34,982 nt of DNA from an uncultured Porphyromonadaceae bacterium (GTDB lineage Bacteria > Bacteroidota > Bacteroidia > Bacteroidales > Muribaculaceae): assembly GCA_947174225.1 (NCBI GenBank), contig CAMWIF010000001.1:1-34982 (forward strand), in the 5' to 3' direction. Below the pieces are notes generated by a model, which did no database searches, was not told the DNA's origin, and was given only the letters and a program-made list of their open reading frames with translations. Below, piece by piece: positions 17,177 to 26,658 of this stretch. Made by a program: the position numbers and the translations under genes. Positions within the stretch are counted from its first letter, which is position 1. Every line of letters begins with the position of its first letter.

Positions 17177-18580
17177 ATGAAAGGGAAAATAAATGTGGTC
17201 GGCATAGGTCCGGGTGGGATTGAGGATATGACATCAGGTGCTATAGCAGTGCTTCGGCATAGCCATACAGTGGTAGGATATAAGTGTTATATCCCCTTTA
17301 TCCGATCGTTGCTTCCGGAAGATGCCACAGTGATAGAAAACGGTATGCGTCAGGAAGAGGCTCGTATAGAAAAAGCGTTTGAGATAGCTGAGAAAGGAGA
17401 TAATGTTAGTGTCATAAGTTCGGGTGATGCCGGGATATACGGTATGGCTCCGTTGGTCTATGAGATGCTGAGAAAACGTGGGTGTGATATTGAGGTGGAA
17501 GTTTGGCCGGGCATAAGTGCCTTTCAGAAAGCTGCCTCTCTGTTAGGTGCACCTATGGGACACGATTTCTGCGTCATCTCTCTCAGTGACCTGATGACAC
17601 CATGGAGCTTGATTGAACGCCGGATAAACTGTGCTGCTGAGGCAGATTTTGTCACTGCGGTATATAATCCTAAAAGTCACGGACGATATTGGCAGCTTTA
17701 TAGACTTAAAGAATTATTCCTACATCACCGTGCTTCCGATACTCCTGTGGGATATGTACGTAATGCCGGTCGGGATGGTGAGAAAGTCTCTTTGACAACG
17801 CTAAGGGATTTTAACCCTGAGGAGATCGATATGTTTACGGTGATAATAATCGGCAATTCCCAGTCATATGCATATGATAATCATTTTACTACTCCTCGTG
17901 GTTATCATACTAAGGGCAATATGTCGGAGAAATCTATAGGGCAGTCTATTATGATTGAAAGTTTTCGTACTATAGAGAGCGAAATGCGCAATCCCCATCT
18001 ATCTTTAGGTTTAAAATGGCCTATTCTCCATGCCATTCACACCACTGCCGATTTTGATATGGAAAATATAGTCCGTGCCGATGACGGAGCTGTGGAAAGA
18101 ATCTATAGGGCATTGGCAGAAGATGGTGTGAAGACAATAATCACCGATGTGACAATGGCGGCTTCAGGCATACGGAAAGGTGCTTTACAACGTTTAGGCA
18201 TAACTGTAAAATGCTACCTCAATGAGCCTGCCGCTTTAGAGCTTGCTAAAAAGGAGAACATAACACGTACACAGGCTGGAATACGTCTGGCTGTTGATGA
18301 GCATCCCGATGCTCTGTATGTGTTCGGAAACGCTCCAACAGCCCTTATGGAACTATGTAGTCTTATCCGCCGAGGAAAAGCCCGGCCGTGTGGTGTCGTT
18401 GCCGCGCCTGTGGGGTTTGTACATGTGTGCGAAAGTAAGCATATGATAAAGCCATTTAACGATATACCCAAAATAATAGTGGAAGGTCGGAAAGGGGGCA
18501 GTAATCTTGCCGCTACCTTGGTTAATTCCATACTATGTTGGCCCGATGCACAATGTCTAAAACCCGGAAGAGATGTCTGA
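17177..18580 (+). CDS. cobJ: Fused precorrin-3B C17-methyltransferase / precorrin-8X methylmutase (CobJ-CbiC)
   Basis: This 467-residue fusion joins two corrin ring enzymes. Residues 1 to about 245 are a SAM-dependent C17-methyltransferase (CbiH/CobJ), with VVGIGPGG at the start, VISSGDAGIYGMA, VWPGISAFQKAASLLGAP, DLMTPWSLIERR, FVTAVYNP and TVIIIGNSQSY. This enzyme also contracts the ring. From about residue 258 to the end is CbiC/CobH, which moves the C11 methyl to C12, with HAIHTTADFDMENIV carrying the expected active-site His, ITDVTMAASGI, and the glycine-rich tail GGSNLAATLVNSILCW. It starts 12 nt after btuD and overlaps the next gene by 8 nt. The two activities are not adjacent steps, so the fusion more likely aids co-expression than direct channelling. 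Confidence 0.92.
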   Translation: MKGKINVVGIGPGGIEDMTSGAIAVLRHSHTVVGYKCYIPFIRSLLPEDATVIENGMRQEEARIEKAFEIAEKGDNVSVISSGDAGIYGMAPLVYEMLRKRGCDIEVEVWPGISAFQKAASLLGAPMGHDFCVISLSDLMTPWSLIERRINCAAEADFVTAVYNPKSHGRYWQLYRLKELFLHHRASDTPVGYVRNAGRDGEKVSLTTLRDFNPEEIDMFTVIIIGNSQSYAYDNHFTTPRGYHTKGNMSEKSIGQSIMIESFRTIESEMRNPHLSLGLKWPILHAIHTTADFDMENIVRADDGAVERIYRALAEDGVKTIITDVTMAASGIRKGALQRLGITVKCYLNEPAALELAKKENITRTQAGIRLAVDEHPDALYVFGNAPTALMELCSLIRRGKARPCGVVAAPVGFVHVCESKHMIKPFNDIPKIIVEGRKGGSNLAATLVNSILCWPDAQCLKPGRDV

Positions 18581-19760
18581 AAAATCATTTGTAGTAATAG
18601 GAGTCAGCGATAAGCGCGATCAATGGTTTTCTCCCGATGTTTTAGAAGTGGTGAGGAGTAACAGTGTCTTTTCCGGCGGGAAGAGGCATCATAGCATTGT
18701 GCGTCCATTGCTCCCCCTGGGAAGCATATGGATTGATATTATAGTTCCGTTGGAAGAGGTATGGCGTAAATATGAAGAATATGACAGAATAGTGGTGTTT
18801 GCTTCCGGCGACCCTCTGTTTTACGGTTATGCCGTGACATTACAACGGGAGTTTCCTAACGCTGATCTGGTTGTCTTTCCAGCCTTCACCTCCTTGCAGA
18901 TGTTGGCTCACCGTATGTTGTTGCCGTATGCCGATATGGTAAACGTGTCGGTCACAGGTCGACCATGGAGTGGTCTTGACACTGCCCTTATTGAGCATCG
19001 TAATTTGATTGGTGTGTTGACCGACCGTAAGAAAGGACCTGCCGAAATTGCCAAAAGAATGATCAGGTACGGTTATGACAACTATATTATATCTGTGGGT
19101 GAGAACCTTGGTCACGAAACTTTCGAGCGTGTTACAACTTTTTCGCTTAACGATGCCATACAACATAGCTTTTCGCAGCCTAATTGTGTGATACTTCAGA
19201 TGACTCATCAGCGGCAACGCTATTTCGGTATTCCCGAAAGGGAGTTTTATCATCTCTTCGGAAGGGAAAAGATGATAACCAAGATGCCTATCAGACTATT
19301 GACACTTTCGATGCTTGACCTGCCACATAGAAAATCATTGTGGGATATAGGTTTTTGTACAGGTTCAGTGTCGATAGAGGCAAAATTACAATTTCCTCAG
19401 TTGGAAGTCACGGCCTTTGAGCGCAGGGAAGAATCACGCAATCTGCTTAAGAAGAATTGCAGAAAATTCGGAGTGCCGGGTATAAACGCTGTGATAGAGG
19501 ATTTTATGAATTGTGATGTGGCACTCTTTCCTCGTCCTGATGCTGTCTTTATAGGTGGCCATGGCGGGCGTTTGAAAGATATAATAGCCCGAATTATTAC
19601 AGTTTTACTTCCGGGGGGAGTGATTGTGTTTAATTCTGTGACAGAGCAAAGCTGTAAGATGTTTGGGGAGGGAATTATGGAAGCCGGATTATCGATAACA
19701 GAATCTCATTCCCTCACCCTTGACAATCATAACACTATAAAAATTCTGAAAGCACAATGA
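18573..19760 (+). CDS. cobL: Fused precorrin-6Y C5,15-methyltransferase, decarboxylating (CbiE-CbiT, CobL-like)
   Basis: This 395-residue CobL-type fusion has CbiE (about residues 1-205) as a tetrapyrrole methylase with VVFASGDPLFYGYA and VVFPAFTSLQMLAHR. CbiT (about 206-395) is a Rossmann methyltransferase with LWDIGFCTGSVSIEAKL at its SAM loop and VFIGGHGGRLKDI downstream. Together they methylate C5 and C15 and remove the ring C acetate carboxyl. The SAM loop reads GFCTGS where the usual motif is GAGTGS, a conserved-looking substitution that keeps the outer glycines. The gene overlaps its neighbours by 8 and 4 nt. Confidence 0.92.
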   Translation: MSEKSFVVIGVSDKRDQWFSPDVLEVVRSNSVFSGGKRHHSIVRPLLPLGSIWIDIIVPLEEVWRKYEEYDRIVVFASGDPLFYGYAVTLQREFPNADLVVFPAFTSLQMLAHRMLLPYADMVNVSVTGRPWSGLDTALIEHRNLIGVLTDRKKGPAEIAKRMIRYGYDNYIISVGENLGHETFERVTTFSLNDAIQHSFSQPNCVILQMTHQRQRYFGIPEREFYHLFGREKMITKMPIRLLTLSMLDLPHRKSLWDIGFCTGSVSIEAKLQFPQLEVTAFERREESRNLLKKNCRKFGVPGINAVIEDFMNCDVALFPRPDAVFIGGHGGRLKDIIARIITVLLPGGVIVFNSVTEQSCKMFGEGIMEAGLSITESHSLTLDNHNTIKILKAQ

Positions 19761-21526
19761 TAACAATAATATACCTAAATCCTGTTTCACAACGTATAGC
19801 TGAGACGTTGAGACATGAACTTAGAGACGCGGTCTCAATTCCATATAAGGCATTCGGTATTGATGATTTTACCAATAGTGAGGGCCTGATATTTATCGGT
19901 GCTCTTGGCATATGTGTGCGTGCCATAGCACCGATGGTGAAAGATAAGTATACTGATCCTGCGGTAGTATGTGTAGATACTGACGGAATCAATGCTATAT
20001 CCGTTATGTCGGGACATATAGGAGGTGCCAACGACTTATGTCGGAAAGTGGCTCGTATAATTGGAGCGAGACCGGTTATCACGACTCAAAGTGATAATTG
20101 CGGACTATGGGCACTTGATACCCTCGCTTCAGAATTTGGATGGCGGCCGGAAGCAACTAAAGAGGAGATGAATCGGGCTATTTTTTCTCTTGTCAACGGA
20201 AAGCCTATTGGTTTGCTGCTCGAAGTTAAGGATCGGGGCACTGATTATCTGGAGAGGTCTTTGCCTCCAAATGTGAGGATAATAAAGGATACAGTGGACA
20301 TAGGAGATATTAAGTTGCTTATAGCAGTGACTTATAAGGTTTTAGAAGTGCCGATCCCGGTGATTTATTATCGTCCACGCGTATTGAATCTGGGCTTAGG
20401 TTGCCGGCGAGGGTGTAATCCGTCGGGAGTGAAGGGATATATACACGCCAATCTTACGTCACATCGGCTCAGTTTTCTTTCCGTGAAATCTCTTTCAACA
20501 ATTGATCTTAAAAGAGATGAGGCGCTTGTCGCAGAGTTGAGTAGTCAACCGGAAATAGATACGGTCAATATCTATTCTGCCGATGATTTGAAAGATATAC
20601 CGGTTCCGAATCCGTCAGAAAAGGTTAAGGAAGTTACAGGTGTGTGGGGTGTGGCAGAGAGCTGTGCCATTGCTGCATCCGATGGAGGCTCTCTCTTACT
20701 TGAGAAGCAGAAAGGGAAATTAGCAGAAGATTCCGACTTCACTTTTGCTGTGTCTATAGACCGAGGTGTAAAACGGGGTGGACATATAGAGATTGTGGGG
20801 GCCGGTCCGGGTGATCCCGAACTTATATCAGTAAGAGGAAAACGTTTCTTAGAGGAAGCCGACTTGATTCTATATGCCGGCAGCCTTGTGCCTGAACGCC
20901 TGACTCATTATGCCAAGCAGGGTTGTGTGGTGCGTAGTTCAGCCTCGATGAATTTGGAGGAGCAATTTAAACTTATGAAGGACTTCTATGACCGTGATAT
21001 GTTAGTGGTGCGTCTTCATACGGGAGACCCCTGTATTTATGGGGCCATACAGGAACAAATGGCTTTTTTCGACCGATATGCGATGTCTTATCACATCACT
21101 CCCGGAATCTCATCTTTTCAGGCGGCTGCCGCTGTCTTACGTTCGCAATTTACAATCCCTGAAAAGGTGCAGACAATAATATTGACCAGAGGTGAGGGAC
21201 GTACTCCTATGCCGGAGAAAGAACAGCTACATAAGCTTGCTCAGTCGCAAAGTACTATGTGTATTTATCTCAGCGCAGGAATTGTAGATGAGGTTCAACG
21301 CCAGCTCCTTATGGCTTATCCTCCGGAGACACCTGTGGCAGCTTGTTATAAGTTGACGTGGCCCGAGGAGAAAATCTACCGGGGAGAGCTTAAGGATCTT
21401 GCAAAGCTGGTTCATGATAATAAGCTGACACTGACGACTCTACTTGTGGTCGGGGATGCTATAGACAATAGAGAAGGGGTGTCACACCTATATAATGATA
21501 ATTTCAAACATCTGTTCAGGAGATGA
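19757..21526 (+). CDS. cbiG: Fused cobalt-precorrin-5A hydrolase / precorrin-4 C11-methyltransferase (CbiG-CbiF)
   Basis: This 589-residue protein carries CbiG in about residues 1-335. CbiG shows GLIFIGALGICVRAIAP, VVCVDTDGINAISVMSGHIGGAN, TTQSDNCGLWALD and the C-terminal subdomain LNLGLGCRRGC and GVWGVAESCAIAAS. CbiG opens the delta-lactone and releases acetaldehyde, a step specific to the anaerobic (early cobalt) route. From about residue 345 on is CbiF/CobM, the C11-methyltransferase, with IEIVGAGPGDPELISVRGK, ADLILYAGSLVPE, VVRLHTGDPCIYGA and ITPGISSFQAAAA. CbiF makes the substrate of CbiG, so this fusion joins consecutive steps. ATGA overlaps occur at both ends. Confidence 0.93.
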   Translation: MITIIYLNPVSQRIAETLRHELRDAVSIPYKAFGIDDFTNSEGLIFIGALGICVRAIAPMVKDKYTDPAVVCVDTDGINAISVMSGHIGGANDLCRKVARIIGARPVITTQSDNCGLWALDTLASEFGWRPEATKEEMNRAIFSLVNGKPIGLLLEVKDRGTDYLERSLPPNVRIIKDTVDIGDIKLLIAVTYKVLEVPIPVIYYRPRVLNLGLGCRRGCNPSGVKGYIHANLTSHRLSFLSVKSLSTIDLKRDEALVAELSSQPEIDTVNIYSADDLKDIPVPNPSEKVKEVTGVWGVAESCAIAASDGGSLLLEKQKGKLAEDSDFTFAVSIDRGVKRGGHIEIVGAGPGDPELISVRGKRFLEEADLILYAGSLVPERLTHYAKQGCVVRSSASMNLEEQFKLMKDFYDRDMLVVRLHTGDPCIYGAIQEQMAFFDRYAMSYHITPGISSFQAAAAVLRSQFTIPEKVQTIILTRGEGRTPMPEKEQLHKLAQSQSTMCIYLSAGIVDEVQRQLLMAYPPETPVAACYKLTWPEEKIYRGELKDLAKLVHDNKLTLTTLLVVGDAIDNREGVSHLYNDNFKHLFRR

Positions 21527-23319
21527 TATTGATATTTGGAGGCACTACTGAGGGACGCTTGGCAGTCAAAACTCTGGACGAGGGAGAGGGAAGGTATTTC
21601 TATTCTACTCGTAGCGATGTGCAGAAGGTGGAGTGCGGACACGGCGAGCATATTTATGGAGCCATGGACCAAGAGAGTATGGTAGCTTTCTGCCGAAGCC
21701 ACGACATTCGTCTTATTGTCGACGCTTCTCATCCGTTTGCGTCGCTTCTACACAATACTATTGGGAAAGTGGCAGAGACATTAGAGATACCTGTCGTGAG
21801 ATTGGAGCGACGTTATCCTACGGTTGATTATACCGGGATAGTTATGTGTGGCAGCTTCGAGGAGGCGATGAGGTTGATGGAACAGGAGAAGGTAAAATGC
21901 TTATTAGCTCTTACCGGAGTGCAGACAATGGAACGTCTCAAACCATATTGGACAAAGCATACGACTTGGTTTCGTATCCTACGGAGAGCTGAATCGTTCA
22001 ATAAGGCTTTACAGACCGGTTTCCCTACAGAACGATTAGTGTATTTTGACGACACGACTGCCAATACATCCTCTATGGTGGAACTGATTAAGCCCGATGC
22101 GATAATTACCAAGGAGAGTGGGGAGTCGGGTGGTTTCATGGAGAAGATAGCAGCAGCCCGCAAATATGATATAAAGGTGTTTGTAGTGGCTCGGCCAAAA
22201 TTGCCGGAGAATTTCATTGTTGTAGATGGCCGACACGGACTACGCCGTGAGATTGAAAAACTTCTGCCTGAATTTTATCAGCTTCATACCGGATTCACTA
22301 CCGGCTCGTGTGCTACGGCAGCCGCAAAGGCTGCTTTGACCGCCTTAATGACAGGCGAGATCTTGAAGAAAGTTTATTTTCGGATTCCGGAGGGAGAGAC
22401 AATGCATATGGACATAGAGTCGGTAATGCTGGACGGGGGCAATGCACAGGCAAGTGTAATCAAGGATGCCGGAGACGATCCTGACGTTACAAATAAAAGT
22501 CGTATAAAAGTTAAAGTCTCTTATGCGTTTCACACTGGAATAAGATTTCACGGAGGTGAGGGTATAGGTACTGTCACTCTGCCGGGGTTGGGTGTGAAAG
22601 TGGGTGAGGCGGCTATAAACCCGGTGCCTCGCACTATGATCACTAACGAACTTTCCTCCCTCTACGCCGGTGGTCTTGATGTGACTATTTCACTTGAAGG
22701 GGGTGTGCACTTAGCTCTAAAGACATTTAACCCTCGGGTAGGTGTGGTGGGCGGAGTGTCAATAATCGGCACTTCGGGCATTGTGCGTCCATTTTCTCAT
22801 CAAGCTTTTATAAATTCTATCCGCAGGGAGATGGAGGTGGCAATGGCGATAGATTGTCATATGGTGGTGGTAAATTCCGGTGGAAAGAGTGAACGATATA
22901 TGAAAAATCTTTTCCCCGAATTACCGCAGCAAGCTTTCATACATTATGGTAATGCCGTGGGCGACACGATGCGTATTGCTCAGGAGTGTGGGGTGAAACA
23001 TATGGCAATCGGACTTATGTTGGGTAAGGCGGTGAAACTTGCTGAGGGAAATATGGATACACATAGTCATAGGGTCACTCTTAACAAGGAGTTCCTTAAA
23101 ATGGTGGCGGAAGAGAGCGGATGTTCGGAGAAAGTTAAATTAGTTATTGGTAAGTTGACCCTTGCTCGCGAACTCCCCCTGCTTTTGACTCCTGATGATG
23201 CACGCCGTTTCTTTTCGGCTCTTTTGAAAATGTGCCATTCAAGATGTGCCGAACTTTTCAGTGGACGGCTTGAAGCGGTCCTTATAGCTGATGACGGTGA
23301 AATATTAAATAGAATATGA
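21523..23319 (+). CDS. cbiD: Fused precorrin-6A reductase / cobalt-precorrin-5B C1-methyltransferase (CbiJ-CbiD)
   Basis: This 598-residue fusion starts with CbiJ/CobK (about residues 1-248), with ILIFGGTTEGRLAVKTL at the nucleotide-binding start, LIVDASHPFA, VVRLERRYP and IITKESGESGGFMEKI. CbiJ reduces the corrin ring. CbiD follows (about 252-598), opening with HTGFTTGSCATAAAKAA and continuing with GIGTVTLPGLGV, GGVSIIGTSGIVRPFS and HYGNAVGDTM. CbiD methylates C1 in the anaerobic route and directly precedes CbiJ, so again consecutive steps share one chain. Overlaps of 4 nt on both sides indicate translational coupling. Confidence 0.93.
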   Translation: MILIFGGTTEGRLAVKTLDEGEGRYFYSTRSDVQKVECGHGEHIYGAMDQESMVAFCRSHDIRLIVDASHPFASLLHNTIGKVAETLEIPVVRLERRYPTVDYTGIVMCGSFEEAMRLMEQEKVKCLLALTGVQTMERLKPYWTKHTTWFRILRRAESFNKALQTGFPTERLVYFDDTTANTSSMVELIKPDAIITKESGESGGFMEKIAAARKYDIKVFVVARPKLPENFIVVDGRHGLRREIEKLLPEFYQLHTGFTTGSCATAAAKAALTALMTGEILKKVYFRIPEGETMHMDIESVMLDGGNAQASVIKDAGDDPDVTNKSRIKVKVSYAFHTGIRFHGGEGIGTVTLPGLGVKVGEAAINPVPRTMITNELSSLYAGGLDVTISLEGGVHLALKTFNPRVGVVGGVSIIGTSGIVRPFSHQAFINSIRREMEVAMAIDCHMVVVNSGGKSERYMKNLFPELPQQAFIHYGNAVGDTMRIAQECGVKHMAIGLMLGKAVKLAEGNMDTHSHRVTLNKEFLKMVAEESGCSEKVKLVIGKLTLARELPLLLTPDDARRFFSALLKMCHSRCAELFSGRLEAVLIADDGEILNRI

Positions 23320-24623
23320 TTATGAAGAATGCTTTTCTAATAGCGGCTGTATCATCCGGTAGCGGAAAGACCACATTGTCTTTAGGGCTGATGAGAGCTT
23401 TAAAACGCAGAGGCTTGACTGTACAGCCTTTTAAATGCGGTCCTGATTATATCGACACGCAGTATCATTGTCAGGCTACCGGTAACAAGTCGATAAATCT
23501 CGATCTTTTTATGGCTTCTGAAGAGCATATTAAGGAGCTGTTCAGCCGATTTGGTTCACAAACCGATGTGAGTGTTGTAGAGGGAGTTATGGGTATGTTT
23601 GACGGGTATGATAAATTTTCAGGCAGTAGTGCTGACATTGCTCTTCGTCTCAGCCTTCCTGTCATACTTCTTGTCAATGCCGCTTCCACTGCATTTTCTG
23701 TGGCTGCTACTATATATGGTTTCACACGTTTTCGTGAGGATATAAATGTTGTAGGAGTTGTGTTCAATAGGGTAGCCTCGGAAAATCATTATACTTTTCT
23801 TTGTGATGCCTGCCGGGCAACCGGAGTGCCGGCTTTAGGGTATATGTCGCGTAACGAGATGCTGAAAACCCCGTCGCGTCATTTAGGGTTGTCGCTTGAC
23901 TCACGTATCGAAATGGAGAGCTTTATTGAGGCGGCTGCTGATGAAGTGGACAAGCACGTTGATATTGACAGTCTCTTATCGCTTACAAAGGTAGATTTAA
24001 CCGTGCCTGAAATAAGAGAAAATGAAAAAGAGGAGCCGAGTCGCGTTGTGGCTGTGGCATGTGATGAAGCGTTTAATTTCACATATCCCGTCAATCTCGA
24101 AACCTTACGAAGCAGGATTGTGTATTTTTCACCGTTGCATGACAAATCATTGCCTACCGCTGATATGATATATCTTCCCGGCGGGTATCCTGAGCTATAT
24201 GCTTCGGAGTTGGAAGCCAACCTTTCTATGCGTAAGGCGATAAAGGACTTTGCTGAGGAAGGAGGGAAGATTCTTGCTGAATGTGGTGGGATGATCTATC
24301 TTACGGAGGATATTGACGGGCGGAAGATGTGTGGGGTATTGCCGTTGCACGCCACAATGGAAGTTGCCCGGTTAACATTGGGGTATAGGAGAATTGTGTT
24401 TCCGGAAAGTGCTTTAAACCTAAAAGGTCACGAGTTTCATTATTCCCATATAAAAGAGGAAAAGAATATCAAAGAGGAAAAAACACCTCCTTCCATATCC
24501 TGTCAATTTAATGTGAAGGGGGGAAATGTAGCTACCCCTTTTTACAGATATAAAAATACAATTGCCGGATATACGCATCTTTATTGGGCGGAAACTGACA
24601 TATTTAAACTTTGGAAGCAATGA
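23316..24623 (+). CDS. cbiA: Cobyrinate a,c-diamide synthase
   Basis: This 435-residue enzyme amidates the a and c side chains of cobyrinate using ATP and glutamine. The N-terminal half is a P-loop synthetase with AAVSSGSGKTTLSLGLMRAL, FKCGPDYIDTQYH and VEGVMGMFDGYD. The C-terminal half is a class I-like glutamine amidotransferase with LPGGYPELYA and nucleophile Cys323 in LAECGGMIYL. It overlaps cbiD as ATGA at 23316; a second in-frame ATG at 23322 is an equally possible start. It overlaps the adenosyltransferase gene by 4 nt. Confidence 0.94.
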   Translation: MIMKNAFLIAAVSSGSGKTTLSLGLMRALKRRGLTVQPFKCGPDYIDTQYHCQATGNKSINLDLFMASEEHIKELFSRFGSQTDVSVVEGVMGMFDGYDKFSGSSADIALRLSLPVILLVNAASTAFSVAATIYGFTRFREDINVVGVVFNRVASENHYTFLCDACRATGVPALGYMSRNEMLKTPSRHLGLSLDSRIEMESFIEAAADEVDKHVDIDSLLSLTKVDLTVPEIRENEKEEPSRVVAVACDEAFNFTYPVNLETLRSRIVYFSPLHDKSLPTADMIYLPGGYPELYASELEANLSMRKAIKDFAEEGGKILAECGGMIYLTEDIDGRKMCGVLPLHATMEVARLTLGYRRIVFPESALNLKGHEFHYSHIKEEKNIKEEKTPPSISCQFNVKGGNVATPFYRYKNTIAGYTHLYWAETDIFKLWKQ

Positions 24624-25192
24624 AAAGAATATATACAAGGTCAGGCGATAAAGGCACCACCGCTATTCACGGTGGTGAGAGAGTAGCCAAGACAGATATA
24701 CGCATCGAGACAAATGGAACTCTTGATGAACTCAATGTGGCTGTGGGTAATGTACGCACCTCATTACCTTCAGATCATCTGTGGCAATCCTATCTGCGTG
24801 AGATACAACTTAATTTAATGGTTATTATGAGCTTAGTTGCTACTCGTAGCGCAAAGCGCCATAATAATCCCAATTCTTTGCCCGATGGTCTGGTGGAGGA
24901 TGTGGAGAGACTTATTGATACCATTACTTCCCAATGTACACCACCCGACAGCTTTATTCTTCCCGGTGGAACTCCTCTGGCATCACTTCTTCATCAGGCA
25001 CGTGTTATAGCTCGGAGAGCAGAACGCAGATTATGGAGCTTGAATATGGAAGATTCTGTTGAGGAGATGATTCTCCAATATATAAACCGTCTTTCAGATC
25101 TATTTTTTATAATGGCACGCTATGAACTTCAACATTCCGGTTGTGGAGAGGAGGTTTGGCGTGAATTTGGATATAAACGCAGAATAAGATGA
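24620..25192 (+). CDS. cobO: PduO-type corrinoid adenosyltransferase
   Basis: This 190-residue ATP:corrinoid adenosyltransferase puts the upper adenosyl ligand on reduced corrinoid. It is of the PduO/MMAB fold, not the CobA/BtuR fold. It has the N-terminal ATP motif IYTRSGDKGTTAIHGGERV, the TNGTLDELNVAVG helix and the C-terminal VIARRAERRLWSL with YINRLSDLFFIMARY. I start it at the ATG at 24620, which overlaps the previous stop as ATGA; an in-frame TTG at 24611 is less likely. Its place between cbiA and cobQ matches the step order, adenosylation before completion of amidation. Confidence 0.92.
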   Translation: MKRIYTRSGDKGTTAIHGGERVAKTDIRIETNGTLDELNVAVGNVRTSLPSDHLWQSYLREIQLNLMVIMSLVATRSAKRHNNPNSLPDGLVEDVERLIDTITSQCTPPDSFILPGGTPLASLLHQARVIARRAERRLWSLNMEDSVEEMILQYINRLSDLFFIMARYELQHSGCGEEVWREFGYKRRIR

Positions 25193-26658
25193 AAAGATTG
25201 TCACCGATTATGCTTGCCGGCACAGGCAGTGATGTTGGAAAAAGTCTTATTGCTACCGGACTATGCAGGATTTTCCTTCAAGACGGTTATAATCCCGCTC
25301 CGTTTAAGGCTCAGAATATGGCTCTTAATTCTTATGCAACTCCTGACGGTCTGGAGATAGGACGAGCTCAAGCAGTACAGGCAGAGGCAGCCGGAATCGC
25401 CTGTAGCACTGATATGAATCCTATCTTGTTGAAACCCTCGGGCGAGCACACATCGCAGGTGGTGATCAACGGTAAGCCTTATGGTAATCGTGACGCCTAC
25501 ACATATTTCCGTAAGGATGGTAAAGAGGAATTACGTGAAATTGCCCATGCGGCATTTGATCGTCTACGAAGCTGCTATCATCCTATAGTCCTTGAAGGTG
25601 CCGGCAGCATTACAGAGCTTAACCTGCGTGATGGCGATATTGTGAATATGTCTATGGCGAGATATGCGAATGCTACCGTGATTCTTGTGGCAGACATTGA
25701 CAGAGGTGGAGTATTTGCGAGTGTCTATGGCTCAATAATGCTGCAATCTCCTGAAGATAGGCAACGTATAAAGGGTGTTATCATTAATAAGTTTCGTGGT
25801 GACCTCCGGCTTTTTGAAAGCGGACGGATGCTCTTGGAAGAGATATGCGGAGTGCCGGTGCTCGGGGTGGTCCCTATGGCACCACATATAACTATCGAAG
25901 AGGAGGACTCTGTGGCTTTGGAAAGTAAGGGTAAAGTAACATCGGCAGAGAAAATCAATGTGGCTGTGATACTGTTGCCGCACATATCCAATTTTACGGA
26001 TTTCAATGCGCTGGAAAGGCATCAGGATATCAATCTGTTTTATGCCACCACCTCGGATGAAATTGATGAGGCTGACATAATTATTCTCCCCGGAAGCAAG
26101 AACACGTTGGCTGACCTTCAGTTCCTGCGTAAAAAAGGCTTCTCCGGTAAGATTTTGGAAGCTCGTGCAAAAGGTAAGACAATTGTGGGTATATGTGGAG
26201 GTTATCAGATGCTGGGTCTTACGGTGACAGATCCACAAGGTGTAGAAGGCGACATAGGCATATTACCCGGATTAGGGCTTCTCCCTGTCACTACTTGTTT
26301 GACTGCTGAGAAGGTAACCAGACAGACTCAGTTTCATTTTCTTAATTCGGATGAGGTGTGTGAAGGTTATGAGATTCATATGGGACATACAGACTCTAAA
26401 GCACCTCTGACTGTGGACACGTATGGTCGGCAAGATGGATGTTTTGTAGATACACATTGTTTCGGCACCTATATACACGGTATCTTTGACAATGCAACGG
26501 TAGTGGACTTCCTTCTTGCACCTTTCAAAAGTGATAAGAGAGCAGTTAACTGCGATTACAAAGCCTATAAGGAAGCTCAATATGATGCTCTTGCCGATTG
26601 GCTGAGACGATACGTGGATATTGAAAAACTATATAGTATTATGCAAAGCTATGATTAA
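25189..26658 (+). CDS. cobQ: Cobyric acid synthase
   Basis: This 489-residue enzyme amidates side chains b, d, e and g of adenosylcobyrinate diamide. The ATP-binding domain has LAGTGSDVGKSLIATGLCRIF and FKAQNMALNSYATPDG, then IGRAQAVQAEAAG and VVLEGAGSITELNLRDGDIVN-like segments. The amidotransferase domain has LPGSKNTLADLQFLR, nucleophile Cys336 in VGICGGYQMLG, and GYEIHMGHT plus FGTYIHGIFDN near the end. It starts by ATGA overlap with the adenosyltransferase and overlaps cobD by 8 nt. Confidence 0.95.
   Translation: MKRLSPIMLAGTGSDVGKSLIATGLCRIFLQDGYNPAPFKAQNMALNSYATPDGLEIGRAQAVQAEAAGIACSTDMNPILLKPSGEHTSQVVINGKPYGNRDAYTYFRKDGKEELREIAHAAFDRLRSCYHPIVLEGAGSITELNLRDGDIVNMSMARYANATVILVADIDRGGVFASVYGSIMLQSPEDRQRIKGVIINKFRGDLRLFESGRMLLEEICGVPVLGVVPMAPHITIEEEDSVALESKGKVTSAEKINVAVILLPHISNFTDFNALERHQDINLFYATTSDEIDEADIIILPGSKNTLADLQFLRKKGFSGKILEARAKGKTIVGICGGYQMLGLTVTDPQGVEGDIGILPGLGLLPVTTCLTAEKVTRQTQFHFLNSDEVCEGYEIHMGHTDSKAPLTVDTYGRQDGCFVDTHCFGTYIHGIFDNATVVDFLLAPFKSDKRAVNCDYKAYKEAQYDALADWLRRYVDIEKLYSIMQSYD

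Noticed and set aside
17177..18580. N-terminal half of the CobJ-CbiC fusion as the missing CbiL
   Set aside because: It carries the CbiH/CobJ motifs SSGDAGIYGMA and DLMTPWSLIERR; CbiL motifs are absent.
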